DNA from: Lutjanus erythropterus
Lineage: Eukaryota; Chordata; Actinopteri; Lutjaniformes; Lutjanidae
DNA: 64,000 nt
Assembly: GCA_020091685.1 (NCBI GenBank)
Contig: CM034610.1
Coordinates: 9,220,948 to 9,284,947 of the forward strand
Direction of reading: 5' to 3'
This document shows, piece after piece, positions 46,091 to 57,605 of the stretch. The notes beneath the pieces were generated by a model. The model searched no databases, was not told where the DNA came from, and was given only the letters and a program-made list of their open reading frames with translations. A program made the position numbers and the translations under genes. Every line of letters begins with the position of its first letter. Position 1 is the first letter of the stretch.

Positions 46091-46934
46091 CTGCCCAACC
46101 ACCTCTCTCTGTGGACTTGAGGAAGGAGGACAGTTTCTTCAAAACAATTTGAAGCCCACTTCTTGGTTCTCCTTTTTTGGTGGACAAGCGTCACCCTTGA
46201 CCCTGTCCCTTGTGTCTTACCCAGTCTGCAACTACACTGGAAATGGATCTAGACACATCCATCAGGTAGAAGCTGATGAATAGGCAGGAAATTAGGCAAG
46301 ACGCTGCTGTGCAAACTAACACCACAGAAATTCCACTCACCAGGGCTGTTGATTTAGTCATACTCCTCATGGAGAATGTACCAACTCCTGAGGGAGGGGC
46401 CCTATCCTGTAGCTCATAAGCTTGTGACATTCTGTTTCACAGCTATTGTATGACCTCCTGTTTGGGCAAGGCTTTGCCAACAACACTGTCATCATAAAAG
46501 ATAAACTGTTGCTATTTAAGAGTAGCAGCATCAGTTTGTCTCTCTGCTTAAAGCAGCCTGTTATCAATCCTCTCCCTACTGCTGCAGGTTTTCTATTTTC
46601 CGTTCCCCTCTTGCTTTCGGCTCACGCTGAGACAAGACCTGTTCCAATTTTCTTCATAGCAGGGTTTAAGATGCCTTCATTTTGTCTTATCAGTATGATT
46701 AACAATATGGTGAATTTGGCCTTTCAGATGCATTAAAGGTTGTTCGTAGGATTTTCTTGTGCCTTGGAGCATGAGAGAATTCAGACTGTCCAATTTTCAA
46801 AAACTGCCACTGCTTACAGGAATAATTAATTACCCAAGTTTTGTACCACCCCTTCACTCCCCACTTACCCCTCAAGGTACCCTTTAGTGGCTGTGTGAGA
46901 TGCTGCCAGAAAGTCTTGTGAACACATGATTGAT

Positions 46935-47165
46935 GTTGTCAAACTTAAGCACCAAAACTACTTGGTTAGGTTCAGGATAAGACCATTTTTGGCTTTACAA
47001 TAAGTATGTTATGTTACTTATTTAAATTGAAACAACTCCCAAGATGAAAGTCACATGATACAAGTGACACGTACCATTATGTACCTTAAAACTTTTAATA
47101 AGGTTTTGGTCTTCACCTTCCATGGTCTCCTGGGTGAAAGCTGGGGCGTCTCATACAGCCACGGA
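46935..47165 (+). repeat. Second copy of the GGTTAGG repeat in intron 2
   Basis: AGCACCAAAACTACTTGGTTAGGTTCAGG to GGTCTCCTGGGTGAAAGCTGGG; see the copy at 45890-46090. Confidence 0.55.
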
Positions 47166-47324
47166 TGGGTCTACATTGAAGTCACTTGAAAGTCCAGTGC
47201 GCCTCTTTCAGCCACTAACATCTACCGTGTGCATCTGTATGAGTCCTCAAGAGGCGATGACAGAACATCAGTATTTGACAAGTTGTGAATGAGAACGGGC
47301 TGGTATGCACCAATACTGTGTTTA

Positions 47325-47470
47325 AATAGCAATGTTTCCATCAAGGCTTTTATGCATGTTTTGAATTATCACATTAGAAAAAGTTAATGGAAACTGCAAA
47401 ATTAGAAAAAGACATATTCAATTTTGCAAAAAGTGTTCGCTTGAGGTGGTTTTTATTGATGCTCCTAAGG
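47325..47470 (+). repeat. Possible MITE fragment in intron 2
   Basis: ATGTTTCCATCAAGGCTTTTATGCATG, AATGGAAACTGCAAAATTAG and AATTTTGCAAAAAGTGTTCG resemble a fish MITE with GTTTCCATC/GATGGAAAC ends; the second end may be GCACGATGGAAAAAC at 47470. Confidence 0.35.
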
Positions 47471-48323
47471 CACGATGGAAAAACTTTTTCCAGGGCTCAA
47501 CGTTAATGGGATTTTTTTTCACTTGCCTGATCAGGGAAGAAATCGACTAGCCCAAAGTAAATTTTTTCATGCCCCTGTACAAATTGTTCTGTTAGTGGTC
47601 GTTAAATGACAACAAAGACTAAAGTTAATCGTCATGTTTATTCTATGGCTTTAATGTCTATGAAAATGAAAAAACAAAATGTCCATTCCAGTTTTTCCAA
47701 GGTGTTGTCTTAATGTCACATTTTATTCATCTAATACCCAAAGATATTCAGTTTAATCTGATAATAAACAAAGCTTCCAGATTACATACATTATTCCATA
47801 AGACATCCATGATCACTCCACATGGATCTAATGTAACCTTCCACACATTAATACATGAAACAAAGAGAAATGTCTTATTACCATGGATTCTACATTATTT
47901 TTTAATGTTTAAGGTTCCTCTGGTGCTCTTTTTATTGCCTTGTCTCGTTGTACCCTCTTCTTCAGCAATGGTATACTAGTTTTCTGACTGGAGAATTGTT
48001 GCCATGTGCTGCTTATCTCCATTCCTATCCCCAATCCTAATAATCGCACAACAGTAGTGGATGGAAACAAACATTCATTCACATTTTCTTTTGCCGATTT
48101 ACTCAAAATTCTGTTAAAATGTGTGATACACTCCAATAAAAATGTGGCTAATGTGGATGCCTTGCTGTGATGACGCTGGGGTAACTGAGGCAGGGTTTAA
48201 TAAGCCACAATGTGCCTCAGTAAATGGATGATAATATTTTGTTAGATATTTGGCATGCACCCCTATCCAGTGCATTAATGCTTCACATTAACGGATCATC
48301 TCTGTGTTCTCATGTCCTTAAAG
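47471..48323. other. Rest of uts2r intron 2, no feature
   Basis: AT-rich, nothing recognised. Confidence 0.5.
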
Positions 48324-48701
48324 GTGCTCTACCTGATCTTCACCATCGTGCTCCTGTTCTGGGCATGCTTCCTGCCCTTCTGGATCTGGCAGCTTCTGGG
48401 TCAGTTCCACCCTTCTCTGCCGCTGTCCTACAAAGCCAAACGCAACATCAACTACCTGACGACGTGTCTGACGTACTCCAACAGCTGCATCAACCCCTTT
48501 CTGTACACGCTGCTCACCAAGAACTACAAGGAGTACCTGAGGAAGCACAAGCGGTCCTGGTCAGCTGGCAGCTACTTCAACCGGAGGAATCGCTTTCAGC
48601 GTTCGCCACGCAGGTCGCCATCTTCCAGCAGTCAGCAGTGCACCGAGAGCTTCATGCTAACGCATACAGCCTCTCTGCGAGCACATAACAGCAGTTTGTA
48701 A
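48324..48701 (+). CDS. uts2r: Urotensin-II receptor, coding exon 2 (TM6, TM7, C-terminal tail)
   Basis: Continues the receptor in phase 0 after acceptor AG at 48322-48323; encodes residues 239-363 and ends with TAA. TM6 about 239-263 carries the family version of the CWxP motif, C253-F-L-P256, within [11 protein letters not shown], nearly identical to mammalian UTS2R. TM7 about 280-302 has [19 protein letters not shown], with the N295-P-x-x-Y299 motif. Helix 8 starts with [13 protein letters not shown]. The tail (about 316-363) is rich in serine and arginine, with a run of four serines at 338-341 that could be phosphorylated by receptor kinases. Total length of 363 residues compares with about 386 in human. 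An in-frame ATG at 48312 lies within the acceptor sequence and is not a real start. The TAA is followed directly by GGTAGG, so a further 3' splice event cannot be excluded, although the polyadenylation signal downstream fits a last exon. Confidence 0.95.
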   Translation: MLYLIFTIVLLFWACFLPFWIWQLLGQFHPSLPLSYKAKRNINYLTTCLTYSNSCINPFLYTLLTKNYKEYLRKHKRSWSAGSYFNRRNRFQRSPRRSPSSSSQQCTESFMLTHTASLRAHNSSL

Positions 48702-49072
48702 GGTAGGAGCAGATTTGATATTTTGTTAGTTGATGAGAAAACCAAAAGTAAGACAGTCTCTCAGCTACAGTCTAAGACTTTCCCTAAACACAGTTTACTG
48801 CTGCAGTAATTACCAGCGATTTTTCCAGCTTTCTACTCACAATTATGCATCAACAGACTGGGAGTGAGTGGATGCTTTGGACTTGGCGGTTTCGTTGGAG
48901 TTTTCTATCAGAGGAAAGCCTCTTTCTGATGGCTTGTGTGATTTCAGATGGCATTTATTTCTGTCCCTTCCTACGTCCTGGTATGTTGTGAGAACATGTC
49001 CATATGGGACAACTGGTGCCTCTTGATGTTTATGTATGGAACTGGGTGAGCTGGTGCAACACGTTCAGCAAC

Positions 49073-49078
49073 AATAAA
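49073..49078 (+). terminator. Polyadenylation signal of uts2r
   Basis: AATAAA, the first canonical signal after the stop codon at 48701, giving a 3' UTR of roughly 390-400 bases. No other exact AATAAA was seen between the stop and this site. Confidence 0.65.
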
Positions 49079-49109
49079 TATTCCATTACATCAGAAATTC
49101 AGAAAGTTC

Positions 49110-49453
49110 AGGACAGCACTCTGATTCCTTCAAAAAAACTGTCACATTCCTAGAGAGGCATAAAGTATGAACGAATCAAACGTGTATTTCATAAGTCATG
49201 AGACAGTTTCAGCTATGCGTATAGAGAGGAAAACGGTTCATCATTTAACTCAACACGAATTCACTATTAAGAAATATTTTAAAAAAACTTCTATCTTACA
49301 TTTCATAAAGGCAGTATGTTGCTGCCATAATGCTGTGATTTGATCTTATATTGCACTGTGTAACTGCATGTGTCTAAGTTCATTTCAGAGTCCACTTACT
49401 TTGTACTTTTTCAGGACTTTTCACCACACCTCACTGTCCTCTTTGAAGACTCA
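49110..49453. other. Noncoding downstream of uts2r
   Basis: No feature recognised. Confidence 0.5.
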
Positions 49454-49455
49454 TG

Positions 49456-49560
49456 GCCCTTTTCCATGCAGAGCTGGCCTGGCTCGACTTGGTTTGACTC
49501 GGCCCGTCAGCAGCATGGTAGGGGCTTGCATTTCCATTAAAACAGGGGTACCCACTTGAA
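49456..49560 (+). mobile_element. MITE fragment (CCCTTTTCCATGCAGAGC type)
   Basis: GCCCTTTTCCATGCAGAGCTGGCCTGGCTCGACTTGGTTTGACTCGGCCCG, then TTGCATTTCCATTAAAACAGGGTACC-like sequence, matches the terminal part of a common fish DNA transposon (consensus CCCTTTTCCACCAA...GGCCCGGCTCGACTCGGC). Confidence 0.5.
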
Positions 49561-51399
49561 GGTGTGTCTTTTATCAGAAGATGAGCTCGTTCATATACGT
49601 CTATGGCATAAACACACCGTTTCCTCAAATTCTTCAAACTAAAAGTCCCCCGTTGTTTCGTTATTTAAATGCTTTTATTATGAAGCAGCATAAACAGGAA
49701 ATGTTTTTATTCAAGGGTTTCATCAGCAGTAATTTAACACAACGCCGACACAGCTGAAAGAGAATGTGAAATGGTAAAATACTGCAGAAACCTGAAAGTA
49801 CGAACTACAACAGAAGACAGAAACTATATTTCAAAACATAAAGATTCTGTTAGAAGCAACAAAAGTGCTGAGAGCTGAACATAAAGAGACTTTAAGAAAC
49901 GTCTTTGTCTCTGCTATCCTGCACACATGAGCTGAGTATCACAGCCAGTGGAAAAGACCGGGGAGGCATTGGGTCCTATTTCCCCCCAAGTTAAAGATGG
50001 GGTGGCAAAACGGCCCAATCCTGACGCAAAGCAGGAAAAATCCAGTTGTAAAATTGCCCTGCTTAATAAATTCCGTTTGAAAAACTCCAAACAAGACCAA
50101 ATTTTTAGCACTATAGCTTATGTTATATTATTCTTAAAGCCGGTGTAAAAGAAAATCTGAGTTTTTCTTCTAAGCCCATTATACATGCTAGAAAATTGGT
50201 CCTAAAAACAAAAGAAGCCAGAGTCCCAACACTATATAAGCCCCACGAATGGAGTCACAGACAAGAGACCTTTATTGAGATCTAAATTTAGATACTTACC
50301 GATTTTATTTATCGTTCAAATTTCGCTGGGTTAATAGCACATTTCTTTGGAATGACAACAGAACACATATATATAGCTTTACACAGACTTTGATGTTGAA
50401 TTTACATGATGAGGCATAGTGGGTATTTTTGTTGCTCTGAACCTCTGAGTTACCAGCAGACCCTTCCCTCTTATGGCAGCTTGTGTAATCTTTGTGTATG
50501 TGACGTAGTCTTGCAGGATTTTGGGAGAAGTGTTAGTCGACAGAAAAGCGCATGCTGTTTGGGGTAGTTAAGTTACTTTAGTTGGCCGTAAAGTGTCTAA
50601 ATAAGCTCAGGATCCAGCATATCGATTGATGTTTTATTTTCTTTTGTAGTTTTTATTTGCTTGCATTGTTACCAGTGGAAACACAAAACACTTTCCTGTG
50701 CCTGCAGGCTATGGTGATCACATTAACTACCCAAAACAGTTAAAACTAGGCTGGAGCATGCAGGGAGTCTCCTCTTGACATTACATCATCTAACATTACC
50801 TGCATGTCTTTTCCCTCCCATTGTTTAACACAAGTCAGCACCAATGGTGATAAAACACCACAACTGAGATCTTGGTTGTGCTTTCTGCATGCTGATGAAA
50901 ATAACTTGTGGCAAGAGATGATTTTGTGTATATTTTCAGTATTTGAAAAAAGTGCTGTGTCTCCTGTTCTTAAAAGCGAAAAAGAATGGGAAGTCTTTTT
51001 CTACACAAATGAACTAGCCTCATGTCAGTTTTTAGAGAGGAAGCTAGCAGTTAGCTTAGTACTGGTTAAGTCTAAATTACTGAAAGCTGGCAGACTTGTT
51101 GGAATGTACTAAAAATGTAATTCCTTAATAACTGTGACCTAAAATGTTCTAATTTCCTCTAGAATCTATCTAGTTTACTTAAAAGTTGACTTTTCTGTGG
51201 CTGGTTTTAAAAAGAAAAGAGTTTAAGGGGAAACTCAACATCTAGCAATTGCATGACTCCATTCATGTAGAGGTTTGCATATGGGATAGGGGACAGTAGC
51301 CTACTTTGCAGATTAATACAATGTAGACCACAAATACAGACCTTGTATTCAGACCTTTCTAATTCATAGAAAATATCAAAAATTTAATAACTTATGTTA
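49561..51399. other. Noncoding, no gene seen
   Basis: No recognised element. ORFs at 50804-51112 (102 codons) and 49948-50148 have no recognisable similarity. Confidence 0.45.
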
Positions 51400-51720
51400 G
51401 CTAATGTCAGCAAAATGCTAGCTAGCTAGCTACTCTAATCATCAGTTGTTGGCTTGCTAATTAGCTAGTGCTTATTGTTTTACTTTTTCTGGTTCCCTAC
51501 CAACATCTTTTAACCATCTTGCTACATCTACATCAGTCATTACCTAGCTAGTTAGCTAATGTTTGATGTCGCTTTTACAGGTTCACGAGCAGTATCTTTT
51601 AAGCATCTTTGCTCTGTAGCAAAACAGTAGCTAACTACCTAGCTAATCTACATAAATCTTTAGCTAGCTAGTTAGCTAATGTTTAGTGTCAACATAGATC
51701 AGCCTAACACATAGCGTAGG
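51400..51720 (+). repeat. Three-unit tandem repeat, 120-bp period, GCTAGCTA-rich
   Basis: AGCTAGTTAGCTAATGTTT followed by (G/A)(A/G)TGTC occurs at 51546 and 51666, and a related GCTAGCTAGCTACTCTAAT at 51421. Between them ACATCTTTTAACCATCTTGCT and GTATCTTTTAAGCATCTTTGC align with the same 120-bp register. Confidence 0.7.
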
Positions 51721-53090
51721 AAATAGGAAAGGAGAAAGTTGAAAGGTACCAAGTTTGTTAAACTGTTATTGAAGCACAGAGCAAAATATATGAAACTGTA
51801 TCTATTGTTTCAAAATCTACAATAATGTGGAAATCGAATTTTCCAGCTCAACTAAACCTCTCAATATTGTTGAGCATAGAATTTCTATTCCTCCAGGAAG
51901 CTGTAAAGTAACTCAATGACTAAAATTTTATATTGCCTCAAGGACCCTTCTCCTCAGGTTTTCCTTTTATATTCATTCATTTTAATAAGATTTTTTTGTC
52001 TGGCTTATTTCAAGTGTCTTTTTTTTAACAATCCTTATGATTGAATGATGGCTTTTGTTTCCGCCTTCCTCAGGTGCCCCAATTCCTACAACACATATAT
52101 TTCCCTTGTATTTATTTATGTGTCTGTCAGTCTGCATTATTGTCTCATACATTAAATGGATTTTAGATGTCGGTCACAAATGTTCCTTGCAGAGGAAGCT
52201 GAGGGACTGAATCCTAGTGCAGCTGAGGGGAACGGAGGGTGAAGAGCAGGACAGGGGTGGGGTGGGAGTGGGATGACAGGGCGCACAGGCACACACAGAT
52301 GCACACGCTTGCCACTAACTTGCCACTTGGAGAGTTTTGCAGCACGGCCGTATATCTGTCATGCAGGGAAAAAGCCAGACGACACACAGCACGCAGGACA
52401 TTTCTGTTCTTTTCCAGATGATATCTGCTAAATAAATGACTAAAATGAACGTGGATCATAACTAAGTCCAGATTGACACAGCAGGATATTAGGGCTGAGT
52501 GTTTACCTCTTTTCCCCCATAACCTCTCCAATGAAACGAGACGATTTTATGCTCTGAAATAATATCACTTTTCATTCCATTTCATCCCACAAGAGGGAAG
52601 AAAGACGGAAAAATCCAATATTTACAATCCTGTTCATAACTTTGTGCTCAGCTAATATATTGGTAGTGCTTTACTCTTGATTACTGGTGGTGTGTGTCCA
52701 GGCTACCCGCAGAGAGAGAGGAGCAGTGACTCATATATTACCACCCTCTGCCTTGGAATACAATGCGCTGAGTGACATCTACCATAATTCACAAGGGCAG
52801 AGAATATGGCTCCATATTTGTGCCTGCACACATGGACACACACATTCACGGTATCTCTCCAATCGACTCACCGCCACCACCACCGCTAAACTCCAAGTCC
52901 AAGAATGTGTGTGTGTTAGTGACACCCGTTATTTTCAGTCTCGGGCAGTGACGCAGACTTAGCGGCACGTTACAGTAATGGGACTTTTTCCAGTAACAAG
53001 TAGTTGGCCTTTTTGCTGTCTTACCGGGAAGTTGATGGAGAGTTGATATTAATTTTCATCCATGTGTGTTCAGTCTGCAGACTGGCCCAG
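51721..53090. other. Noncoding, no gene seen
   Basis: Short GT and CCA/CACC-rich simple sequence near 52270-52300 and 52870-52885. No coding similarity. Confidence 0.5.
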
Positions 53091-53225
53091 GACCATAGAC
53101 CATATATTAAACAGTGGAGGGAGCTTCTGGTTCTAAATAGAGAAGCCAGTGGGGAAGTGCCTTTATTCCCATTTCTGCATTATTTCTAAGGGCCAGCAGG
53201 GGGCGACTCCACTTGGGGCAAAAAG
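53091..53225 (+). mobile_element. Fish dispersed repeat (GGCCAGCAGGGGGCGACTCC)
   Basis: CATAGACCATATATTAAACAG near the start and GGGCCAGCAGGGGGCGACTCCACTTGG near the end are the signature ends of a repeat widespread in teleosts. Confidence 0.6.
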
Positions 53226-54795
53226 AAGTGTAATTGTCTTCTTCAATACCGCACAATGTTCTGTTTGTAAATTAGTGTCCCATTTAGAGTAAAATAGACC
53301 ATAAAGCAGGATATACTTTAGGCCGGGGCTGCCTTATGATCATTGAGTCTGTCGAAACTCAGATCTAACTGCCAAACTAGACAGTGTTGATCAAATATCA
53401 AGACCTAATTACTCCATTGCTCATTTCTCACCTAAAATGTTTTTAGAAACATGTTGTTTACCTTTATTATGTGAAAGATTGCGACCAGGTGGCCGCTCAT
53501 GTGTCCAGTTTCCGAAGAAGCCTCTCAAAACCTGGATCAAACTGTCAATCAAGACAGTATTATGTGCCATGAATGAATATGAAGATAATGAATACATGAA
53601 TGTTCTGTTACCACATTGCTATTTCTTACCTCAAATGTTTCACAAACATATTTTATAAACAACATATGAATATGTAATACAATTAACTTTGTGCTGCACA
53701 TGCTCTGGTTGCAAAAAACAAAGATGGCAACACCTATAATGCCAAACTCGAGACTTCAAAACCGTAATTTACAAATCAGTGGGTGATGTCATGGTTGGTT
53801 CTTAGTTGTTCAGGGCATATGAACCCTTAAAATTCACTATAAGGGAATTTCTATAGAGTAGGGTGAAGTCACTGGTTAATGTGAAGCTAGGTCTTTATGG
53901 TCAGGATAGGAAAACAGAAATCAGACTGCTATGTATGTTTACATGTTTTCCTGTAAAATGGGCAGCCAGGGAGACTCGTCATGGATATGATTTGGCATTA
54001 CAGTAGCCAATAGCACTGAATGTTTATTTTGAATTAATCTGAACCTCTTGTTTTCTATATAGCAGATTTGTTGTGTGGGTTTATGGATTTTTTGATGGCC
54101 CTGTGCTGGGTAACTAAAGTAATGTAAGCAATGAAACTAATTATTTTGTAATGAGTAAAGTAACAAATACTTTTTATATCTGTAATATTCACTATGTAAT
54201 TGATTTAAATGTTCTAAAATGACATGAGTCTCCTAGAAAACTAAATATGCAGCGTGACTGCAGAGGCCTTGTTATGTACGGCTCATAAGACACTCTGAAG
54301 GTCGTTGTCTCTTTTCTAAGCTATCAGTCTGGCCTAATGTTCTCTGATTCAAAGCAACGGGGGGGAAACATCAAATTGCTCTGTCAATTTACATAATAAC
54401 AATATAATGTACAAGCTTTTAATTATAATGACATAAAACAGTTTATGTGCCCTGGAGGAGCACTGCGTGATTTTATAGCTATCACAATTATGACAAACCA
54501 GCAGCTGGAAAATCCTATCAATCGCTTCTATAGTGAGGGACATGAGAGGGAAACAATGAAGCCATAATATCAAACTGAGAGTGAGGATTGATTTTATATT
54601 GTCCTACTGAGGAACAGTCACTGCGGTTACATTGCCTGAGGAGACAGCAGTAAAGATAGGAAAGACTGGATTCTGTGAGTATAAAGCTATAATGTAATTA
54701 GCTCTTTCTTGGCAAAGAAGAGATGTATTATCTTTGTATGATAGATAAATGTTTAACTGACTAATAATATATATACACAGCATTCGGTGCAGGAC
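53226..54795. other. Noncoding, no gene seen
   Basis: No repeat recognised. 54220-54620 is a high-complexity stretch that could be conserved, but there is no direct evidence. Confidence 0.4.
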
Positions 54796-55020
54796 CACTA
54801 GGTTCTGCAACAGTTTCTTTCCTCAAGTCATCAGACTGTTAAACTCAGAATGATAACATGCTGCTCACCCGTTTTTATCTTTGTTACTATTGCACTGCAT
54901 CACTTTTTAACACTTTTAATTATTTGCACTTTACTTATTTATATTTTAATCCTGTGCTGAGCCAAGTGAAATTTCGTCCTGTGTACACTTGTGTATACCG
55001 AATGACGAGTTTCTGTCTGT
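54796..55020 (+). pseudogene. LINE ORF2 3' end and 3' UTR relic
   Basis: One frame reads RFCNSFFPQVIRLLNSE then a stop at about 54850, the typical closing sequence of a non-LTR retrotransposon ORF2 (NSFFPxAVRLLNS). The following CACTGCATCACTTTTTAACAC, CAAGTGAAATTTCGTCCTGTG and TACACTTGTGTATACCGAATGAC have the look of its 3' UTR, ending in GTCTGTCTGTC. Confidence 0.6.
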
Positions 55021-55023
55021 CTG

Positions 55024-55365
55024 TCATAAGACAAAAACAACACAAAAGACGTAACAAGATAGAAAAGACGTAACAAAATGAAAAAGACGTAACAATACAA
55101 AAACAACATAAAAGACGTAACAAGACAAAAAAGACATAAGACAAAAAAGACATAACAAGACAAAAAACAAACCGTAACAAGACAAAAAAAGATGTAACAA
55201 GACGAAAAAAGACCTAGCAAGACAAAAAAAACAATGTTGAAGATGCAGCAAACCACAAGACATAAAAGATGTAACAAGAAAAAGTTAAGTAACAAGACAA
55301 AAAAGATATAAAAGAAAAAACAACATAAAAGACGTAACAAGACAAAAGAGACTTAAAAGACAGCT
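55024..55365 (+). repeat. A-rich minisatellite based on ACGTAACAAGACAAAAA
   Basis: About 340 bp of variable-length units such as AAAAGACGTAACAAGAC, AAAAACAACATAAAAGACG and AAAAAAGACATAAC. It directly follows the LINE 3' end, as if it grew from the LINE tail. Long minus-strand ORFs rich in Cys, Phe and Leu (up to 133 codons) are artefacts of this repeat. Confidence 0.9.
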
Positions 55366-55369
55366 TCTT

Positions 55370-55495
55370 TTTACTTTTGTACTTTTTCACTTTTACTTGA
55401 ATAAATAATTTTCCACTTCCACTTCTACCAGAGACCTTTTTCTTACAAGTAACAGTATTTATACTTGAGTAAAGAATGTGTGGACTTTGAACTCT
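55370..55495 (+). repeat. End fragment of the AGTACTT-type repeat
   Basis: TTTTACTTTTGTACTTTTTCACTTTTACTTG and AACAGTATTTATACTTGAGTAAAGAATGTG match the terminal part of the family seen at 42677-43700. Confidence 0.5.
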
Positions 55496-57449
55496 GGTTA
55501 TTAATTTATTAATTACAGGGTAGGGTAACAGCAGCTTCCCCTCCCTTTCTGAAAGGCTACTTCACATTTGGCTCTGCTGACTTTTGATGACTACTGGAAA
55601 ACAGTGCATACAAAGGCCTGTGTAGGGAGACTCTAAGCCTTTGGAAAATCAGTTTTAGCATAAACGAGCTACTGGAAAACTCAGTGGGTCATGAAAATGG
55701 AATTATATATTTTACTTTCAGTCTAGTCTCTTAAAATTATTTAAAACTTACACATTTCTTTCTTTTTATTTGTTTCTGCACGTCTTTTATTGCCATACAG
55801 TAAGTGGATTTTTGTAAAAGAGCCCCTTGACAATCCATCAGCACTGGCTGTACTAACTTTTAAAGTGACCTATAAATGTTTCCTCAATAAAAAGTTGCAG
55901 GCTACACTCATGAATCCAAAAAAGTGACAGCTGCCTGGCAGGCTATATGGAAGTGGCCTAACTCCTAATGCACGCTGATAGCATCGAATGTTTACTCCAC
56001 GGCAGGAAGCAGCCCGGGGACGCAGGAAATTGTAGTGAACCAGACATTCTATAGCAGTCACTGTGGAAAGCACGTACTGTATAACCCAGTTTTACAAGGC
56101 TGTGGTTTAATATTCACCGCAGCAACAAGGGCATATGGAATCTCCCCTTCACCACATTTAATTATTCCACACATATAAAGGATGAATATTCCCCTCACAC
56201 ACAGGTCTGAGATGGCTTGTTAGTTTCCCAGGAATGTGACTGGGATCAGAGGGGATGAGGACATTACCTCAGTTGCTTTGGTACTGGATGTTTTCATCCA
56301 TGGTAATTTTGTACACTGGTATCTATTACGACAAAATAACACTGTGTGGATAAAAACCACAGCCTGGGACACATATCCACATAATCTGTGCCTGGAGTTT
56401 ATGATTATGAATAGCCCTTTTGTATGCAACATGTTCACAAAACACATTAATATATCTGATATTTTCATTGTTGTAGTGACAGACTTTTCCTCCCAGATAA
56501 GGAGAGGAAATTAGTCAGCAATGGAAGTGGGAATTTAAATATTAAATATACATTTCAGAATAATATTTTTTCTCTTTGTCAGCTGTGTCTGAGTAGAAAA
56601 AGTGAATAATTCATAAAGAAACTGAACAAACTGCAACAATAAAACCACTTGTACATACTCATATATATTATTCATCATCTTTTTAAAGTACTGTCTTTCA
56701 GTGTTTTTGTAGGTATAAATGGTGATTGTGCTCTCTGTTGGCTATCAAGAAAAAAGAGAGAAGAGAAAAGAGAATTAAGGCAACAACAAAAGAAATTTGA
56801 AGAACAAAGACAAACAGCTTAAACTGTCAGCGGTATTGCTATATGAGTTGCAATGTTGGTCTGTTAAGTTGGGCAAACACTGTGCGATTTGAAGCCGTAT
56901 GACCCAATTTTTGAGCCACATGAGTTGGATGTTGGATGGAATTGCTGCTTCGTCAGGGGTAGTTCGTGCACGGGGTTGGGGGGGGTGGGGGCAAGGACTG
57001 ACCAACTGCTGTCAAATGGTGGACCGTCTCGTTGGGCTGTTTTCAGGCCCCTGAACAGTGGAAACAGAGCCACAAGTAGACTCATCGAGGTCAGCTCCTT
57101 TTCTCGAGAAATTGGTAACATAGCGTCTGAAATTGCCATGGCACAAAAGGTAGCTAGCTTACCTCCAACATTTCATTACACAGGACTGCACAGATGATCA
57201 AGGAAGCACGTTTCTTCCTTGTTAGCATTGTTGCTAGCAAACAAACTGCTATCAACCTCAGAGCTTTCAAACAAATCTTTATCTAAAGTTATCAATAGCT
57301 AAGCAATCAGACAGCAGTGTGAGCACATAAGTCATGAGGTTTGACTTTACATCAGGGATGATTTACTCGTACAGAAGGAGTTAGAATTAACAACATTTCT
57401 AAAACCGCACAGTATAAGTCCAACGTTAGCCACTCACCACTTTCATGAT
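55496..57449. other. Noncoding, no gene seen
   Basis: Mostly unremarkable. 56866-57110 (ACACTGTGCGATTTGAAGCCG ...) may be an old DNA repeat. ORFs of 76-102 codons here are unsupported. Confidence 0.4.
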
Positions 57450-57605
57450 TTAAATATCTCAGCAACTATGAGATGGTTTTTCGTAACATTTTCTGCAGCC
57501 ATTCAGGGTCCCCAGAGGATTAAGCATATTGACTATTCTGCCAATTCTGTGGCTGTTCCTCTAGCACCACCATGAGGTCAAAGGTTTTAGTTGCCCAGTA
57601 AAATT
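57450..57605 (+). repeat. Dispersed repeat fragment (CACCATGAGGTCAAAG type)
   Basis: TTTAAATATCTCAGCAACTATGAGATGG, CAGGGTCCCCAGAGGATTAAG and CTCTAGCACCACCATGAGGTC match the family at 7221-7385 and 58970-59165. Confidence 0.6.

Larger units (their letters stand above)
44965..48323 (+). other. uts2r intron 2
   Basis: Begins GTCAGT and ends TCCTTAAAG, phase 0, just before TM6. It contains no coding sequence but at least five repeat fragments: 45009-45246, 45310-45785, 45890-46090, 46935-47165 and 47325-47470. Reading through the donor adds 23 residues before a stop at 45034-45036, the last of which come from the repeat at 45009. Confidence 0.85.
41560..49100 (+). other. uts2r: Inferred uts2r transcription unit (three exons)
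   Basis: Proposed structure: noncoding leader exon ending at 42083; intron 1 at 42084-44248 (2165 bp); coding exon 44249-44964; intron 2 at 44965-48323 (3359 bp); last exon from 48324 to a cleavage site near 49095-49105. Coding boundaries are well supported because joining them in phase 0 gives a continuous seven-helix receptor. The leader exon and the transcript start are inferred from splice-site quality only; the start coordinate given is approximate. No TATA box was identified. The human orthologue has its coding sequence in one exon, so the intron before TM6 is a notable difference. Confidence 0.6.

Noticed and set aside
48312..48323. In-frame ATG as a separate start for the TM6-TM7 ORF
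   Set aside because: The bases are part of the splice acceptor; the protein from it would be half a receptor.
50804..51112. 102-codon plus ORF
   Set aside because: No family features; length is within chance expectation for a 64-kb window.
54939..55340. 133-codon minus ORF and overlapping Cys/Phe/Leu-rich ORFs
   Set aside because: They are translations of the AAGAC minisatellite and LINE tail; composition is dictated by the repeat.
55024..55365. CRISPR-like array
   Set aside because: Unit lengths vary, there are no unique spacers, and the genome is eukaryotic; it is a minisatellite.
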